This document shows positions 45,791 to 57,775 of a DNA stretch of 64,000 nt, in pieces (the first letter of the stretch is position 1; each line of letters begins with the position of its first letter). This stretch comes from Rapana venosa (Eukaryota > Mollusca > Gastropoda > Neogastropoda > Muricidae): NCBI GenBank assembly GCA_028751875.1, contig CM054162.1, forward strand, positions 1,885,344 through 1,949,343. The letters are read 5' to 3'. The notes below the pieces were generated by a model. The model did not search any database. It worked only from the letters and a program-made list of their open reading frames with translations, and was not told the origin of the DNA. Made by a program: the position numbers and the translations under genes.

Positions 45791-47084
45791 TGACAAGAAA
45801 ATAAGATTACCTGCTTTCCTTTGTTCTTAAAGGCTTTTTGTCGCCGGTTTTCGTTTAGCTTTGTTTTATTGTGTTTTGCTTAATGCATTGAAAGCGTGTT
45901 GTGTTGTTCACTCGTTTAATGGCGAAACCATGGTCCGAAAAGATCAAAGTACTTTTTATTTCAGGGGACTGTGGCTGAAGAATCACCCCCCCCCCCTACA
46001 CTGTTCCTCTACACCTACCTCACCTATGGCATTTTCCAAAGAGGAAAAATGCAGGAATTCGATCAGGATTCTATGGCCTGCGTTTGTGTGTTTTTTACTT
46101 CTAGTTTTTACATTTACAGAGTAAACGTTCTCTTTTTTCCCAAACAAAACTTTTGCCCACCTATTTTCGGGACTTGGAATTGTGTGGGTGGCACCAAGTT
46201 TCAATTAAAAAAAAATAATAAGCAGGCATGTTCTTTTTATTGATGACATTTAAAAGCACTTTTCCCCGCTGTTCCTAGTTTGTCACTGGATCCAATTTTA
46301 TCTAAACCATTCTTTTTGATAGAAGTCGTAAGAATACCGATAAAATTCAGTTTTTGTAGTACTTTAAAATAAGTGTTTTTCAATAGCATTGTTATCTGAC
46401 ATCGTTGTCAGTAGTTGTTTTCCTTTTAAGTATGATGATTTTTTTTCGGGGGCTGGGGGGGGGATCTAATATCACTAAATGGGACGCTCTACCAACATAA
46501 TAAGTTGCAGTGCACCAGAGGAAAATGTTTAGTCAGGTCAAGTCATTTTGTTTAATTATTTATATTATTTGTTTTCATGCTATTTGTCTTAAAAGGCAGT
46601 TCTATAAAAACAAATTATTACAATTTAGAAGATGAAAAGAAGTGTTACTGAAGATATCAAAAACATCTCGAAGCACAAGGCTAGAAAGCAGCAAACATTT
46701 GGTTTAAAGGATACCCCCCTACACACCTTTTAAAAGCAATGCAAAAAACGAGCAAGTGAAGGAACAGAAAACGAACCAAACAAACATTAAGCTGGCACCA
46801 GATTTTGCCCTGTTGAAAATGCTGTGGGGAGTTGGACTTGTGTTTCTATACCTGCCAGGTATTCTGTTGAGGGTTTTGTTCTGCTGATCCACTTCAACAC
46901 AGATCCTTATATAGCTGCTGTACACAAGAGAGGACAGCGTCTCTGGCTTTATGACAGGAGCATGGTCATTATCCTGTATAAACCAAAACTCACATTTACT
47001 TGTTATTGTTTTTGTATTTTGGGACTGTGAGCACTTTAAAGGGTGGTGAAGCTAGCTAAACTTGGTGGAGAGGCGTGCTTCCTT
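45791..47084. other. unassigned sequence
   Basis: AT-rich with C-runs (about 45988-45995) and a G-run (about 46455-46463). Several open frames of 60-90 residues, none with a domain, signal or neighbour to support them. Confidence 0.4.
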
Positions 47085-47088
47085 CCTT

Positions 47089-47705
47089 GGCTGCAGCTGC
47101 CAGGTTTACAGCTGCCAGGTTTACAGCTGCCAGGTTTACAGCTGCCAGTTTTACAGCTGCCAGGTTTACAGCTGCCAGGTTTACAGCTGCAATCTTTACA
47201 GCTGCAATCTTTACAGCTGCAATCTTTAAGCTGCAATCTTTACAGCTGCCCAGGTTTACAGCTGCCAGGTTTTACAGCTGCCATCTTACAGCTGCCAGGT
47301 TTACAGCTGCCAGGTTTACAGCTGCCAGTTTTACAGCTGCCAGGTTTACAGCTGCCAGATTTACACCTGTCAGGTTTACAGATGCCAGTTTTATAAATGC
47401 CAGTTTTATAAATGCCAGTTTTATAAATGCCAGTTTTACAGCTGTCAGGTTTACAGCTGCTAGGTTTACAGCTGCCAGGTTTACAGCTGCCAGGTTTACA
47501 GCTGCCAGGTTTTCAGATGCCAGGTTTACAGCTTCCATGTTTACAGCTGCCAGGTTTACAGCTGCCAGTTTTACAGCTGTCAGGGTTTTCATATGCCAGG
47601 TTTACAGATGACAGGTTTACAGCTTCCAGTTTACAGCTGTCAGGATTACAGCTGTCAGGGCTACAGCTGCCAGGTTTACAGCTGCCAGGCTTACAGCTCC
47701 AGGAT
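47089..47705. repeat. 15-bp minisatellite carrying CAGCTG, about 41 units
   Basis: The unit 'caggtttacagctgc' repeats in phase, with variants CAATCTTTACAGCTG and CCAGTTTTATAAATG in runs. Because 15 is a multiple of 3, several frames stay open and read as pentapeptide-like repeats. That is a consequence of the period. Most units hold CAGCTG, a palindromic E-box. Confidence 0.95.
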
Positions 47706-47757
47706 TACCATGGTGTAGAGGAGTGTTTTATCCTTGACTACAGCTGCAGGTGAAGAT

Positions 47758-47895
47758 GTTGCGTTTTTACCTACCATGAAGGTAGCCGCATTCCGACTTT
47801 AGGGATGTGTGCTGGGTGTGCTTTGTGTCCGTAACCTTTCGAAACCCTGCCCGTGAACGACGGATGTTTAACGTGCATAGTTGACCTTCTGCATG
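47758..47895 (-). mobile_element. SINE-C, copy 4
   Basis: Core on the minus strand: 'gtcggaatgcggctacctt', then 'catggtaggtaaaaacg' at 47764-47780. About 55 bp further on the 3' side the 15-bp array begins. The upstream part includes 'cccgtgaacgacggatg' (plus). The head is not visible. Confidence 0.7.
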
Positions 47896-47983
47896 CCTCT
47901 CTCTTTCCCTCCCCTCAATATTCTTTCTCTCTCTCTCACTCTTTCTCTCTCTCACTCTCTCTCTCTCATCTCACTTCTCTCTG

Positions 47984-48014
<31 letters not shown>

Positions 48015-48049
48015 ATATAATATATATATATATATATATAAATATATAT

Positions 48050-48085
<36 letters not shown>
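47896..48085. repeat. (CT)n-(TA)n compound tract
   Basis: CTCT to about 48013, then TATATA with AAT interruptions to 48085. Confidence 0.95.
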
Positions 48086-48088
<3 letters not shown>

Positions 48089-48119
48089 TAAATATCAAGG
48101 CAACTGGCAAATCTGCATG

Positions 48120-48235
48120 TAGAATTGACCTTAGGGATCTTTTAAAAAGTTAAATGTTCGGAAGTTGACGCCTTTGAGATTTGAACCCAAGTCCTCACGG
48201 ACCCGTGCTATAGCAGGGGATCATTGTTTGCCACT
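48120..48235 (-). mobile_element. tRNA-like box B remnant
   Basis: Reverse complement has 'gggttcaaatctc' (about 48178-48190), a good box B, preceded by a short GC-rich stem-like segment. It may be the head of SINE-C copy 4, separated by the CT/TA tract. Confidence 0.45.
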
Positions 48236-49055
48236 TGACTGTAGTGTTTGTCGCCCAGTCTTTGTTACTCTGTGTCAGCTTTTTGTCAGAAGGAGTACTT
48301 TAAAAAAGTGAAATATAATATTGGCTTTAGTTTTATTCCATGTGTTGTTTGAAAGTATCAGAGCTACAAGAAGTTTTCATGTTTGTGTATTTGCTTGTGT
48401 GTTTATTATTTCGTTTGTGTCTGTGTTATTCTGCCTATGGTGTCTCTATAAACGTGTATGTTATATTTAAGGTCTAGATGTTGCCTTGTGGATGTTTTGT
48501 CGATGTTTTTGTTTCAAAACTTGTCGCTTCTAATAATTTTTGTGTTGTTTTTTTCAAACTATAACAACACTCTTGATGCCTTTGAGCAGTTAACATATTT
48601 TGCAATGATCAGAATATGCATATTGGGCGTGAATACAAAACTTAACTGGACAATACTTGCCTAGATGGAGAATGCATGGATGCATGTGATGTTCCTCTAT
48701 AGACTGATGCCGCAGAGACAGTCACTCCAACAGAAGGACGGTGCCTTTACCGGGGTGTACACTGAACAGAGAAGTAAGCAGCGCTGTACTCAGTGCTATA
48801 GAGTGATACGTGTTGGAGAGATGAGTAAACAGACTATATAAGCTAGAACATAGCTATCTGTTTTCTCAGGCTGGGTAAAGCAGTGAAAACGCGCCTGCAA
48901 TTTCTTCTTCCAAACCACAAACCAAAACCAAATTAAACAAAAACCCCAATAAACAAAAACCAAAACAGCAGCACTAAAACAAAAATAAACACATAAAGAA
49001 CGACACTTATAAAAATCACCCAAAACTTATAGATGAGAAAGCATTTTCTTGTTAA
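48236..49055. other. unassigned sequence
   Basis: No gene recognised. TG-rich words at 48380-48430 and an A-rich stretch with AAACCAAAACC words at 48910-48970. Confidence 0.4.
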
Positions 49056-49061
49056 AATCAC

Positions 49062-49360
49062 TCCTACACACACACACACGCACAATGCACACAAGCGCGA
49101 ATGCACGCTTGTACACACAAACACACTAACGCACACACACACCACCACCACCTTCACCACACCACCACCTTCGCCACACCACCACCACCACTCATCCGCA
49201 CCACCACCACCTACACACACAACCATCACCACACCACCACCACACCACCACCACCACCACCACCATCATCCTCACCACCACCACCTACACACACAACCAT
49301 CACACCACCACCACCACCATCACCACCACCACCACCACCACCATCACCACCACCTCCACA
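49062..49360. repeat. (CA)n and (CAC)n tract
   Basis: CA at 49065-49145, then CACCAC/CATCAC trinucleotides with CACA blocks to 49360. His/Thr/Pro frames rejected. Confidence 0.95.
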
Positions 49361-49676
49361 TGCACTTCACTGACCCAGGAGAAGTTACACAGCGGATGCT
49401 ATAATCCCTCAAAGGAACTGGGCCTTCATTTTGCTTATGGCCTTTGCAGTCATATTTTGTCAGGAAAGACAATGGCCTTACCGGCAGCTGCATGTGAGCC
49501 AAAATCAATACTGATTCACCCACACATCCAATTTGTGCCCATTTTTCTTCTTTCTAGAAGTTTAGAGCGACAATAAGTTTTAAATTCAAAAGTCTGATTG
49601 TTGTGAAATGTGGCTGATCTGTCTTGTGTTGTTTTTTTCCATGGAGGTTTTGTTTTTGGGGTTTAAAAAAAAGTGT
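49361..49676. other. unassigned sequence
   Basis: Unique-looking sequence between CAC and TG tracts. No feature recognised. Confidence 0.4.
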
Positions 49677-49776
49677 TGTATGTGTGTGTGAGTGGGTGGT
49701 TTTGTGTGTGTGTGTGTGTTGTGTTGGGGTGTGTGTGGGGGTTGTGTGTGTGTCGGGGTGGGATGCTTGTGTGTGC

Positions 49777-49815
<39 letters not shown>

Positions 49816-49882
49816 GTGTTTTGAGGGGTGGGCTTGTGTGTGTGGGTGTGTGGGGTGTGTGTGTGAGAGAGAGAGAGAGCTT
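49677..49882. repeat. (TG)n-(GA)n tract
   Basis: TG with GGGG insertions, ending in GAGAGAGA. Confidence 0.9.
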
Positions 49883-49961
49883 TTGGTTATGCCCCTCACC
49901 CCCCCTCCCCACCTTGGAAATTTTGGGGGGCTATCAGAACCGATCGCATCCCCCCCCCCCC

Positions 49962-50240
49962 TTCTGGAAATTATGTGCCTGTGGTTTCCTCTTTTCTATT
50001 CCTCTCTCTGTTTCTGGCTTGTTCATGTTCTTCCTGTCATCCCCTTTTAGACTGTTTTCTTCTTTCTTGTTCAATGTCTTCCTGCCTCCGAAAGACTTCA
50101 AAGCCAGCAGTTATCTCCCATGCTGAAGTCGGATGCGCACGGCATGGCCTGACTTGTCAGGGGCTTAACGGCAGCGCAACGCATTTTTGCTTATATGGCA
50201 GACAACAATAGTTGCTGTCTGAGCGTTTGACGAATAAGAA
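49962..50240 (+). mobile_element. dispersed repeat B, copy 3
   Basis: The clearest copy: 'ttctggaaattatgtgcctg', a pyrimidine middle, 'gaagtcggatgcgc', 'gcctgacttgtcaggggctt', 'aacggcagcgcaacgcattt' and 'gacaacaatagttgctgtct', then an A-rich end 'aagaaaagaaaaactg'. Between copy 2 and this one similarity extends over the whole length. Confidence 0.85.
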
Positions 50241-50668
50241 AAGAAAAACTGAAATGGTAAGTATGTTCATTTCGTCGTTTCTCTTGGCTGTGTCTGTCTC
50301 ATCACGAACAGTGAACGCTGAACTGGCGCTTTTTTCCTGTCTGTGCATTGTGAAACAAACAGCCGTATTTTTCATGAAGAGGTTTTGTTTCAAGTTTCTT
50401 CGACATTTCTAAAAATTACAAACCCAGTCTATAGGTCTTGGGAAATGCAATGTCATGTTGTAAGTTAGTGATGTGTGTTTTTTTTTAAAGTTTTGCAGCG
50501 GTTTCAAACTTAGCAGTAAAACTTTGCGGAGATTGAATGCCATGCAGATCATGTCAGATCAGTATGTGGTGTTATTTGTGCCTAGAAACCAGCCAATAAA
50601 AAGACTTCTCTCTTGTGTTCTCCGCAAAGACTGACACAACAGTTAAAACACAACCTTTAGCTTATAAT
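50241..50668. other. unassigned sequence
   Basis: No gene seen. Ordinary AT-rich sequence before a TA tract. Confidence 0.4.
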
Positions 50669-50797
50669 ACTATATATATATATATATAATATACACACAC
50701 ACACACAAACACAATTATATATATATTATATATATATATATATATAATATATATATATATATATAATATATATATATATATAATATATATATATTAA
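50669..50797. repeat. (TA)n tract with a CA insert
   Basis: TATATA with AATATA phase shifts and an internal ACACACAC (50692-50706). Likely cruciform- or slippage-prone. Confidence 0.95.
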
Positions 50798-50984
50798 TTT
50801 GTATAGACACTGAATCGTGTAAAGATAACAGGCTCATGAAAACATACGGATATACATAACCATTAAAAATCCGTGTAGAGTGAATAAGCATACAGACCAG
50901 CCTATAAAAAACCCAAACTCCTATGCAACAGTTGTTAGGAATGCCCCTTATTCAAGTCTATAATCCTCGCTTCACGCCACATCA

Positions 50985-51250
50985 CCTATTCCATTGTCCA
51001 GTAAATCGAGTTACCAAGGGAAATGTTGCAACCAGATTCCTCCACACTGGAAATTTTCATCTTTTTGAAGCAAGTCGTTCCTCCCAAGGCCAGTCCACTC
51101 TCTGATGTTGTCTTCCTCGTTTTTCTCTGTCTGCCTCTTCGTCTCCCTCCTTGTATTTTTCCCTGTAGGAAAGTCTTGGCCAGTCCAGATGGTTCGTGTG
51201 ACGTGTCTGCACCATCTTAGTTTGCGTTTGTTCATTGAAGTCAGAAACTC
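50985..51250 (-). mobile_element. LINE C-terminal tail fragment, inverted
   Basis: The minus strand reads NKRKLRWCRHVTRTIWTGQ (about 51172-51229), a basic segment with TEKNEEDNIREWTGLGRND, then a degraded W..LVA-type end. Same tail as at 15498, 28830, 37688 and 41636. It has the RKLRW.xHVTR and IREWTGL signatures. Confidence 0.8.
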
Positions 51251-51324
51251 GTAAGAGACAAATGAAACCCTCAAAATACACACGTCAACTTAAGTAGAAA
51301 GTACTTTGAATCATGAAAATTGCA

Positions 51325-51690
51325 CACACCACACACACACACACACAAACACAACCACACACCGCGCGCGCGCGCGCCATCTGACACACACACACAAACC
51401 ACCACCATCACCACCACTACCAACCACAACCACCACCACAGCCACCACCACCATCTCGACACACACACACACAAACCCCCACACCACCACCACCACCACC
51501 ACCTCCACCACCACCCACACACAACCACCACCACCCCCACACACACCACACACCACCCCCCCACACCCCCCACACACCCCCCCCCCCCACCCCCCACCCA
51601 CACCCCCACACCAACCCCCCCCACCACCACAACCCCCCCACCACCACCACACACCACCACCCACTCACCACCCCCCACCATCTACAGACC
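51325..51690. repeat. (CA)n, (CAC)n and CCCCAC tract
   Basis: CA with a CGCGCGCG core (51363-51376), then CAC/CCA, then C-rich runs. Pro/Thr/His and Gly/Val/Trp frames rejected. Confidence 0.95.
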
Positions 51691-51859
51691 CTGCACTGAC
51701 GTTGAACCCCAAATCCATTGATTCCCCGCACCCTGGCCCGTAATGACTTGGCCTGCTCTTGCTCTGCTGTCTGCTGCCTTCTCCACATCACTGGCGGACA
51801 TCAGGCACATACTGCCACCTCTGATGCTCTGGGTCCAGCACAGGCAGGAGTGTCCAAAG

Positions 51860-51938
51860 CCCAAGGACGGTTCCATCAACGTTTCTTATTCCCAATATCG
51901 GATTGCGCTACCTACATGGTGGGCAAAAAAACGGTTGG
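51860..51938 (+). mobile_element. SINE-C, copy 5, 3' part
   Basis: Plus strand 'ggattgcgctacctacatgg' then 'tgggcaaaaaaacggttggg' matches the SINE-C core and end seen inverted at 45491 and 47770. The CA/TA tract starts right after it. Confidence 0.7.
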
Positions 51939-52795
51939 GCGCGCACACACACCACACACACACACCACACACACAACACACACACACACACAACACACAC
52001 ACACACAACACACACACACACACACACACACAACATATATATATAATAAATCATATATATAATAAATATATATCTATATAAATATAATATATATAACACA
52101 CATACACTCTCACACACACACACATACACACACACAGACACATACACACACATTATATAATATATATATATAAATAATATAAATAATATATTATAAATTA
52201 ATATATATAATATATAATATACACATACACTTCACACACACACACACTACACACCACAGACACATACACACACACACACAAACACACAACACACACACAC
52301 AAACACACACATCAACACCATAAACACACACACACACACATATAACACATACACATATAAACACACAAACACACACATAAACACACACACCACACACAAA
52401 CACACACACACACATAACACACACATACACACACACACACATACACACACACACACACATACACACAATACACACACACACACATAAACACACACACACG
52501 TCATACACACACTCACACACACACATACACCATACAACATCACACACACACACATACACACACATACACACATACACTACACACACACACACATCATACC
52601 CACTACAAAATAAACAACACCACACATTTTACATACACACACAAAATACTTTTTCACAACACTTCCACACACATACAACACACACATACACACACACACA
52701 TACACACACACACATACACCACACACATAAACAAAACCCCACCACTAACACATACACACACACACATGAACAACCCCACACATACACACCCACAC

Positions 52796-52839
<44 letters not shown>

Positions 52840-52868
52840 ACACACACACACACCACACCACACAAATC
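51939..52868. repeat. 930-bp (CA)n/(TA)n tract
   Basis: CA repeats with (TA)n islands at 52033-52095 and 52153-52220, and CATA variants, ending in a pure CA run of about 45 bp (52799-52840). The antisense Cys/Val frames are artefacts. Confidence 0.95.
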
Positions 52869-53118
52869 ACTATCATAGCCCGTGGAGGTCTAGCAAAAAA
52901 AAACCCGAAGACTTTTGTCACAGGGAAGCTTGTCAGGGTTTGGAAATATTTTTGTTACTTTTTGTTGAAATGTGTTAAATCTGTTCGCTTTTATTGGTTG
53001 CAAGACTGTGAAAGGAATAGGTGGGTGCTTTGCCTTTATTTGTTTTTGAAAGATAAAGGGCTTCATAAATTCCATTCTTTCTTCTTCTAATAAAAAGTTA
53101 TGAAATAACAATGATGAG
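52869..53118. other. unassigned sequence
   Basis: Unique-looking sequence with no feature recognised. Confidence 0.4.
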
Positions 53119-53119
53119 G

Positions 53120-53580
53120 GATGATCATCATCGCATCTTGCGCGTGTCATCATCATATCACCACATCATCAATCATTAAAACATTATCAAATCTCTCCTC
53201 CTCCCCCTTCCTCCCCCTCATCCCCCTTCATCATCACATCATCATCATCATCATCATCACCCTCACCCTCACCCTCACCATCACCATCACAGCAGCAGCA
53301 GCAGCAATAGTAGTAGTTAGTAGTAGTGTAGTAGTAGTAGTTAAAATAGTAGTAGTAGTAGTAGTAGTAGTAGTAGATTAGTAGGAGTAGCAGCAGCAGC
53401 AGCAGTATCATAGCACAGCAGCAGCAAGAGCAAGCAGCGAGAGTAGTAGTAGAGAGAGAATAGAGTAGAGAAGCAGCACAGCAGCAACGCAGCACGCAGC
53501 AGCAGCTAGTTGTATAAATAGTAGTAGTAGAAATATAGTAGTAAAGTAGTAGTATTAGTAGTAGTAGTAAAAAGAGAACA
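53120..53580. repeat. ATC, ACCCTC, CAG and TAG trinucleotide mosaic
   Basis: ATCATC blocks (53127-53260), CCCTCA (53260-53285), CAGCAG (53290-53310), TAGTAG (53310-53380), CAG again (53388-53500), TAG again to 53570. Confidence 0.9.
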
Positions 53581-53980
53581 CTCACCAACACACCCACGTG
53601 CTTCTACGTTTTCTCTTTTGGTTACTTGCCCATAAGTTTGGGAACTGTAAAAAATCCGGTCTTTGTGAGTACAACGAAGTTGTTTGACTGCGTTTTGTTG
53701 GATTTTTCTTTGTTTTTTAGCCTGTGTGGTTTTTGTGTGTTGTGGGGGGGGTGGAGGGGGAGGGTTAAAAAACATTACCCAAGTATCCACAGATTCCTGT
53801 TGTATCCTATTGTCTGTTCGTTTGATATGTCTAGAGTTCGTTTGTTTGTTTGCTCTTTTTTCTTTACAGGCAATTGGATGGATATGATACTAGTTGGATC
53901 AGAATATGTGGCTACTAGGAAGGATCCACAAGACATACTTGCCTTCTTCCAGCGATAGGCGACATTTAGTCCCGAAATGC
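53581..53980. other. unassigned sequence
   Basis: G-run near 53743-53763. A plus-strand frame 53626-53958 is hydrophobic in parts but has no domain, and its N-terminal half is T-rich. Not called. Confidence 0.35.
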
Positions 53981-53982
53981 CT

Positions 53983-54118
53983 GTCCATCTGTCTGTCTCT
54001 GTCTCTCTCTCTCTCTGTCTTTCTGTCCCTTTCTCTGTCCCTGGTTCTCTGTCTATTTCTGTCTCTCTGTCTCTCACTATCTATATCTCTTTCTGTTTGT
54101 CTTGTCTGTCTGTCTTCT
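53983..54118. repeat. CTGT/CTCT tract
   Basis: TCTGTCTC words ending in a C-run (54121-54134). Confidence 0.85.
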
Positions 54119-54255
54119 GTCCCCCCCCCCCCCCTTAATACATCTTTTAGATTTGACTCCCAGTTTAAGATTCTTCTCAGTCAGAATATAGATTCATATT
54201 CAGTTTCTTTTTATTTTTTGAAGTCTAGATCTGTCTGTTTTATCTATTTTGTCTA

Positions 54256-54380
54256 GATTTTATATATGTATATAATATATATTATATTATTATAAATATA
54301 TATATATATATATTATAATATATATATATATATATATATATTGTGTGTGTGTGTTTGTGTTGCTGTGTGTGGGTATGTGT

Positions 54381-54414
<34 letters not shown>

Positions 54415-54465
54415 TGTGTGGTTGTGTGCGTGTGTGTGTGTGTGGTGTGTGGTATGTGAATATGT
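54256..54465. repeat. (TA)n-(TG)n compound tract
   Basis: TATATA with AAT shifts to 54341, then TGTGTG with GTTT and GGGT variants. Confidence 0.95.
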
Positions 54466-55050
54466 ATATTCCTCACAATTTACTTTCCCAGTGTACAAAC
54501 AAGCGTTAAAAATAACAGACATCTTAGAGTAAAAACATGTACATAAAAATGCCACAAGGGCAGCGAACACTCCAGAATGGACATCACATGCCCATCGTTT
54601 GTGTGTTAATATACCTATAACTATCTGGTCCCCAGAACAAAACAATACAGACACAATGTCACACAATATATTTTTAAGATTTGCTTAAAGAAAAGACAGA
54701 CGAAAGACTAGGAATGGAGAAAATAAACAGCAGAGATGATCTCTTCCACTTCAACACCCTAGTCTAGTAAACCGTTGTGCACTACTGAAAATTTTGCAAC
54801 CAGCTTCCTCCGCTCTTCTATTTTCTATTATAAAGGTATGCAAAGAAAACAAAAGGAAATGATAGAAGGAAGAAAAATAAATAGCCCAACATTTCCAGAA
54901 AATGGCAATGCTGTTTGCACTGACAGAGCTTCCGGCACCCTCACAGGGTACACACACAGACCGGGAATCAGCAGAATGCTGGGTCACTTTACAGCGGGGT
55001 GCCCTTGTCATTAGCATTGCACTGGACTCTCAGAACAATGGTGTCTCTTT
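54466..55050. other. unassigned sequence
   Basis: No LINE, SINE or exon recognised. Ordinary composition. Confidence 0.4.
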
Positions 55051-55051
55051 C

Positions 55052-55455
55052 TGTATTTCCTTCTTTCCTTATCTGTCCTTTCATGTGTCTCTTGTCTGTG
55101 CTTCTGTCTGTCTGTGCTTCTGTCTGCTTGATTCTGTCTATATTTCTCTTGTGTGTCTGTCTATCTGTCTCTCTGTTCTCGCTGTCTGTCTGATCTATCT
55201 TCTATCTATCTATCTATCATTTCTATCTAGCTAGTCTACTATCTCCTATCTATCTATCTTATCTATCTCCCTCTTTTATCTCTCTCTCTATCTCTTTGTC
55301 TCTCACTTTCTCTCTCTCCATCTCTGCCTCTCTGTCTCTTCCGTGTTTCTGTCCTCTGTCTGTCGTGTCTGTCTGTCTGTCTGTCTGTCTGTCTTTTTCT
55401 CTCTCCTCTCTCTCTCTCTCTCCTCTCTTCTCCTCTCTCTCTCTCTGTATCTGTC
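55052..55455. repeat. TCTG/TCTA/CTCT compound tract
   Basis: TCTGTC (55090-55195), TCTATC (55196-55265), CTCT (55275-55330), TCTG (55361-55395), CTCT (55395-55450). Confidence 0.9.
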
Positions 55456-57775
55456 ACTGACGAACTGCTCTCCGATCATTCTACCATTCTTTTCTCCCAA
55501 AATTTTGCAAAACCTATCAGAAAGAAGAAGTGCATTACCCGTCGCAACATCAAGGTCATAGATATTCAAACTTTTTTTTCCCAAGCTGCTGAAAGTCTAT
55601 CACAAATCCCTGACCATACTGACCCTTCTAAACACTACAATACCGTCCTCAGTCAAATCCTTGATGAGCATGCACCTCAAACTGACCATCTCCTGCCTGA
55701 TAGGCCCTGTGCACCATGGTACATCCATGACATCCTGGTCGCAAAACGCAAACGCCGGCAACTAGAACGGCAATGACAAAAAACAAAAACTGAAATAAAC
55801 AAACAGCTTCTTCGTAAACAAATCAACAAAGTCAAAACCTTAATCCATTCTGCAAAAACAAAGTATTACTCTTCTCAAGTTTTGATGCCACATCTATGAA
55901 ATCTTTTTTCCCCCTCCCCTCCACTTGCTTGGATCTGCGAAGGCTAGCCCTCTGCCTTTATTAAAACCACTTGAATTCCCTTCTATGTTTCTGCATTCTT
56001 TTTCTGACAAATCCGAACATTGCTTAGTTTGGGATCAGCCCTTTCCAGCGCATTTGAAAACCCTTTAAATTTTTGGGCATCCTCTCCTGTCCTTTATCCG
56101 AAAGCGAGAAAAAAATCGGGGCAATTCTAAAAGGTTTGACTATAAAATCATGCTATCTCGACCCCATACCGCTTTTTTTCGCGCAGTGCCTGCCCAGCTT
56201 ATCCCAGCTTAACAAAGAAGTAAATTATTCTTTTTCTGTAAATGTTTTCAGTTCTCAAAATGCTTTAGCCCCCATTACTAAAAAAGCATGCCTTGCCCCT
56301 AAAATTTGAAGTTACAGCCCTTTTTTCCCAAACCTACATTTTATCTCTAAATCCTTGAAAGAGTAGTTCTGAAACGCTCAACAACCTTCTCCCACCGTCT
56401 TTTTCCCCTGCGTTTCAGTTTCCCTATCGCGCCAACCCAGCCAAAAACCCTTGTTCCCCTGAAAAACTGCTTTACTTGTCGGGATCGGGAAAAAAATCCC
56501 CTTTTCACTCTACCGACTTATCTGCGCCTTCGACATATTGACCATCTATTTTTCTCTCCGTCTTAAAAAAAACGTTTGGTGTTATGGCACCCTACTGGTT
56601 TACCATAGATGACTGCCCGATTCCAGATAGTCACAGTAAACAGTTTTTGTCAGTCCTGCCAGACGGGAATGTGGATCCCGCAGGGATAAGTTTGGCCTTT
56701 TTCTTTTCATTTTTTTACACCCCCCACTGAAAAATATAAAACGGTCATAAAATCAAACCATCATTTTATCAGATGATTTAGTTTAAGCGGACACCTGAAA
56801 ATCTGCCTTCCCTTTTAATGAATATGGCCACTGCTTTAAAAGATATCCAGATTGATGATGGAAAAACAAGTTACAAAAAACGCTGTAAAACTGAAGCCAT
56901 ACTTTTTGGCAAAAACAAACCTTTTCCATTAAAACAGCTTTAATAAATTCGGCAATGACGTTCCTTTTTCCCATGCTGTAAAGTATTGGGGGTCATTTTG
57001 ACACCCCTTCTTGCAAAATTCCACCCAGACCCGCCAGTCCTGTTTTGAAAACAGCGTATTTGTGCCATTCGAAAGTACCTGGACGACGCACATCAAAAAC
57101 TCATGATTTTTTTTCCCGTTGGACTAGCCATTCTTTTGGGTGGGCTGCCAGAATCTTCCACTCCCTTAACGATTCAAAACTCCGCAGTTGACCCCCGAAA
57201 AAAAAAAATTTAGCACATTTCTCCTTCCTTATTCCCACGGCTGCCTGTGCCACAAAGTTAAACATAAGTTTTAGACCCGGGTTACAAATGTTTTCCAAAA
57301 CAGCCCCCCCTACCTCTGGAATATTCCACCTGTACAACCTTTGTTCCCCTCGCCTTTCTGGTTCCTTGTGCTTTTTAATTTTCCCGAGTCGCCGCACCTC
57401 GGGTCGCTCTTTCTCTATTTTTGGTCCCTCGATTGGGGAAAGGTCCCCATCTCACTTTGGAAATACCTTCTTGTGACTTTTAAAATTTGGCCCCAAGACA
57501 ATTGTTTCAAACCTAAGAATTTCCTTCCCGTTTCATTTCATAGCTATCCCTACTTTCAACCGCCAAAATTTCATCCCCCCCCCCCCCTAAAGTGTATAAC
57601 GTGTGGTGGTGTGTGTTGTGTGGGTGGTGGTGTGGGTGTGTTGCATTTGGATTTGTTAGAATATTTTTGCCATTGGGTTTCATGACGTGTTTTATGATTT
57701 TTGTGTAGGCTTTTTGGGTTTTTCTGTGCAAAATACATCGCTATATAAAACATTTATTTTATTATTATCTTCTTT
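55440..57775 (+). pseudogene. L2/CR1-like LINE ORF2 remnant with its 3' end
   Basis: The plus strand reads, across frames, SDHSTILFS (55466-55492). A linker follows with ILDEHAPQTD (55656-55685) and 'APWYIHDILVAKRKRRQLER' (55711-55770). The RT start has SCYLDPIP (56149-56172), then ILERVVLKR (about 56350-56376). Poorly legible RT follows to TEAILFGKN (56892-56918). An end segment with W-SLDWGKVPISL (57425-57465) resembles 'PS.WN.LP.SL'. The 3' end 'cgctatataaaacattt' and (ATT)n lie at 57740-57770. Everything from about 55900 on is distorted by homopolymer inflation. 5'-truncated, inactive. Confidence 0.8.

Noticed and set aside
47272..47592. Pentapeptide-repeat-like protein (NLAAV units) on the minus strand
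   Set aside because: The 15-bp DNA period forces a five-residue period in every open frame. No start context, flanking domain or other strand preference.
53626..53958. Possible membrane protein frame
   Set aside because: T-rich composition produces the hydrophobic stretch; there is no domain, conserved partner or repeat of the frame elsewhere.
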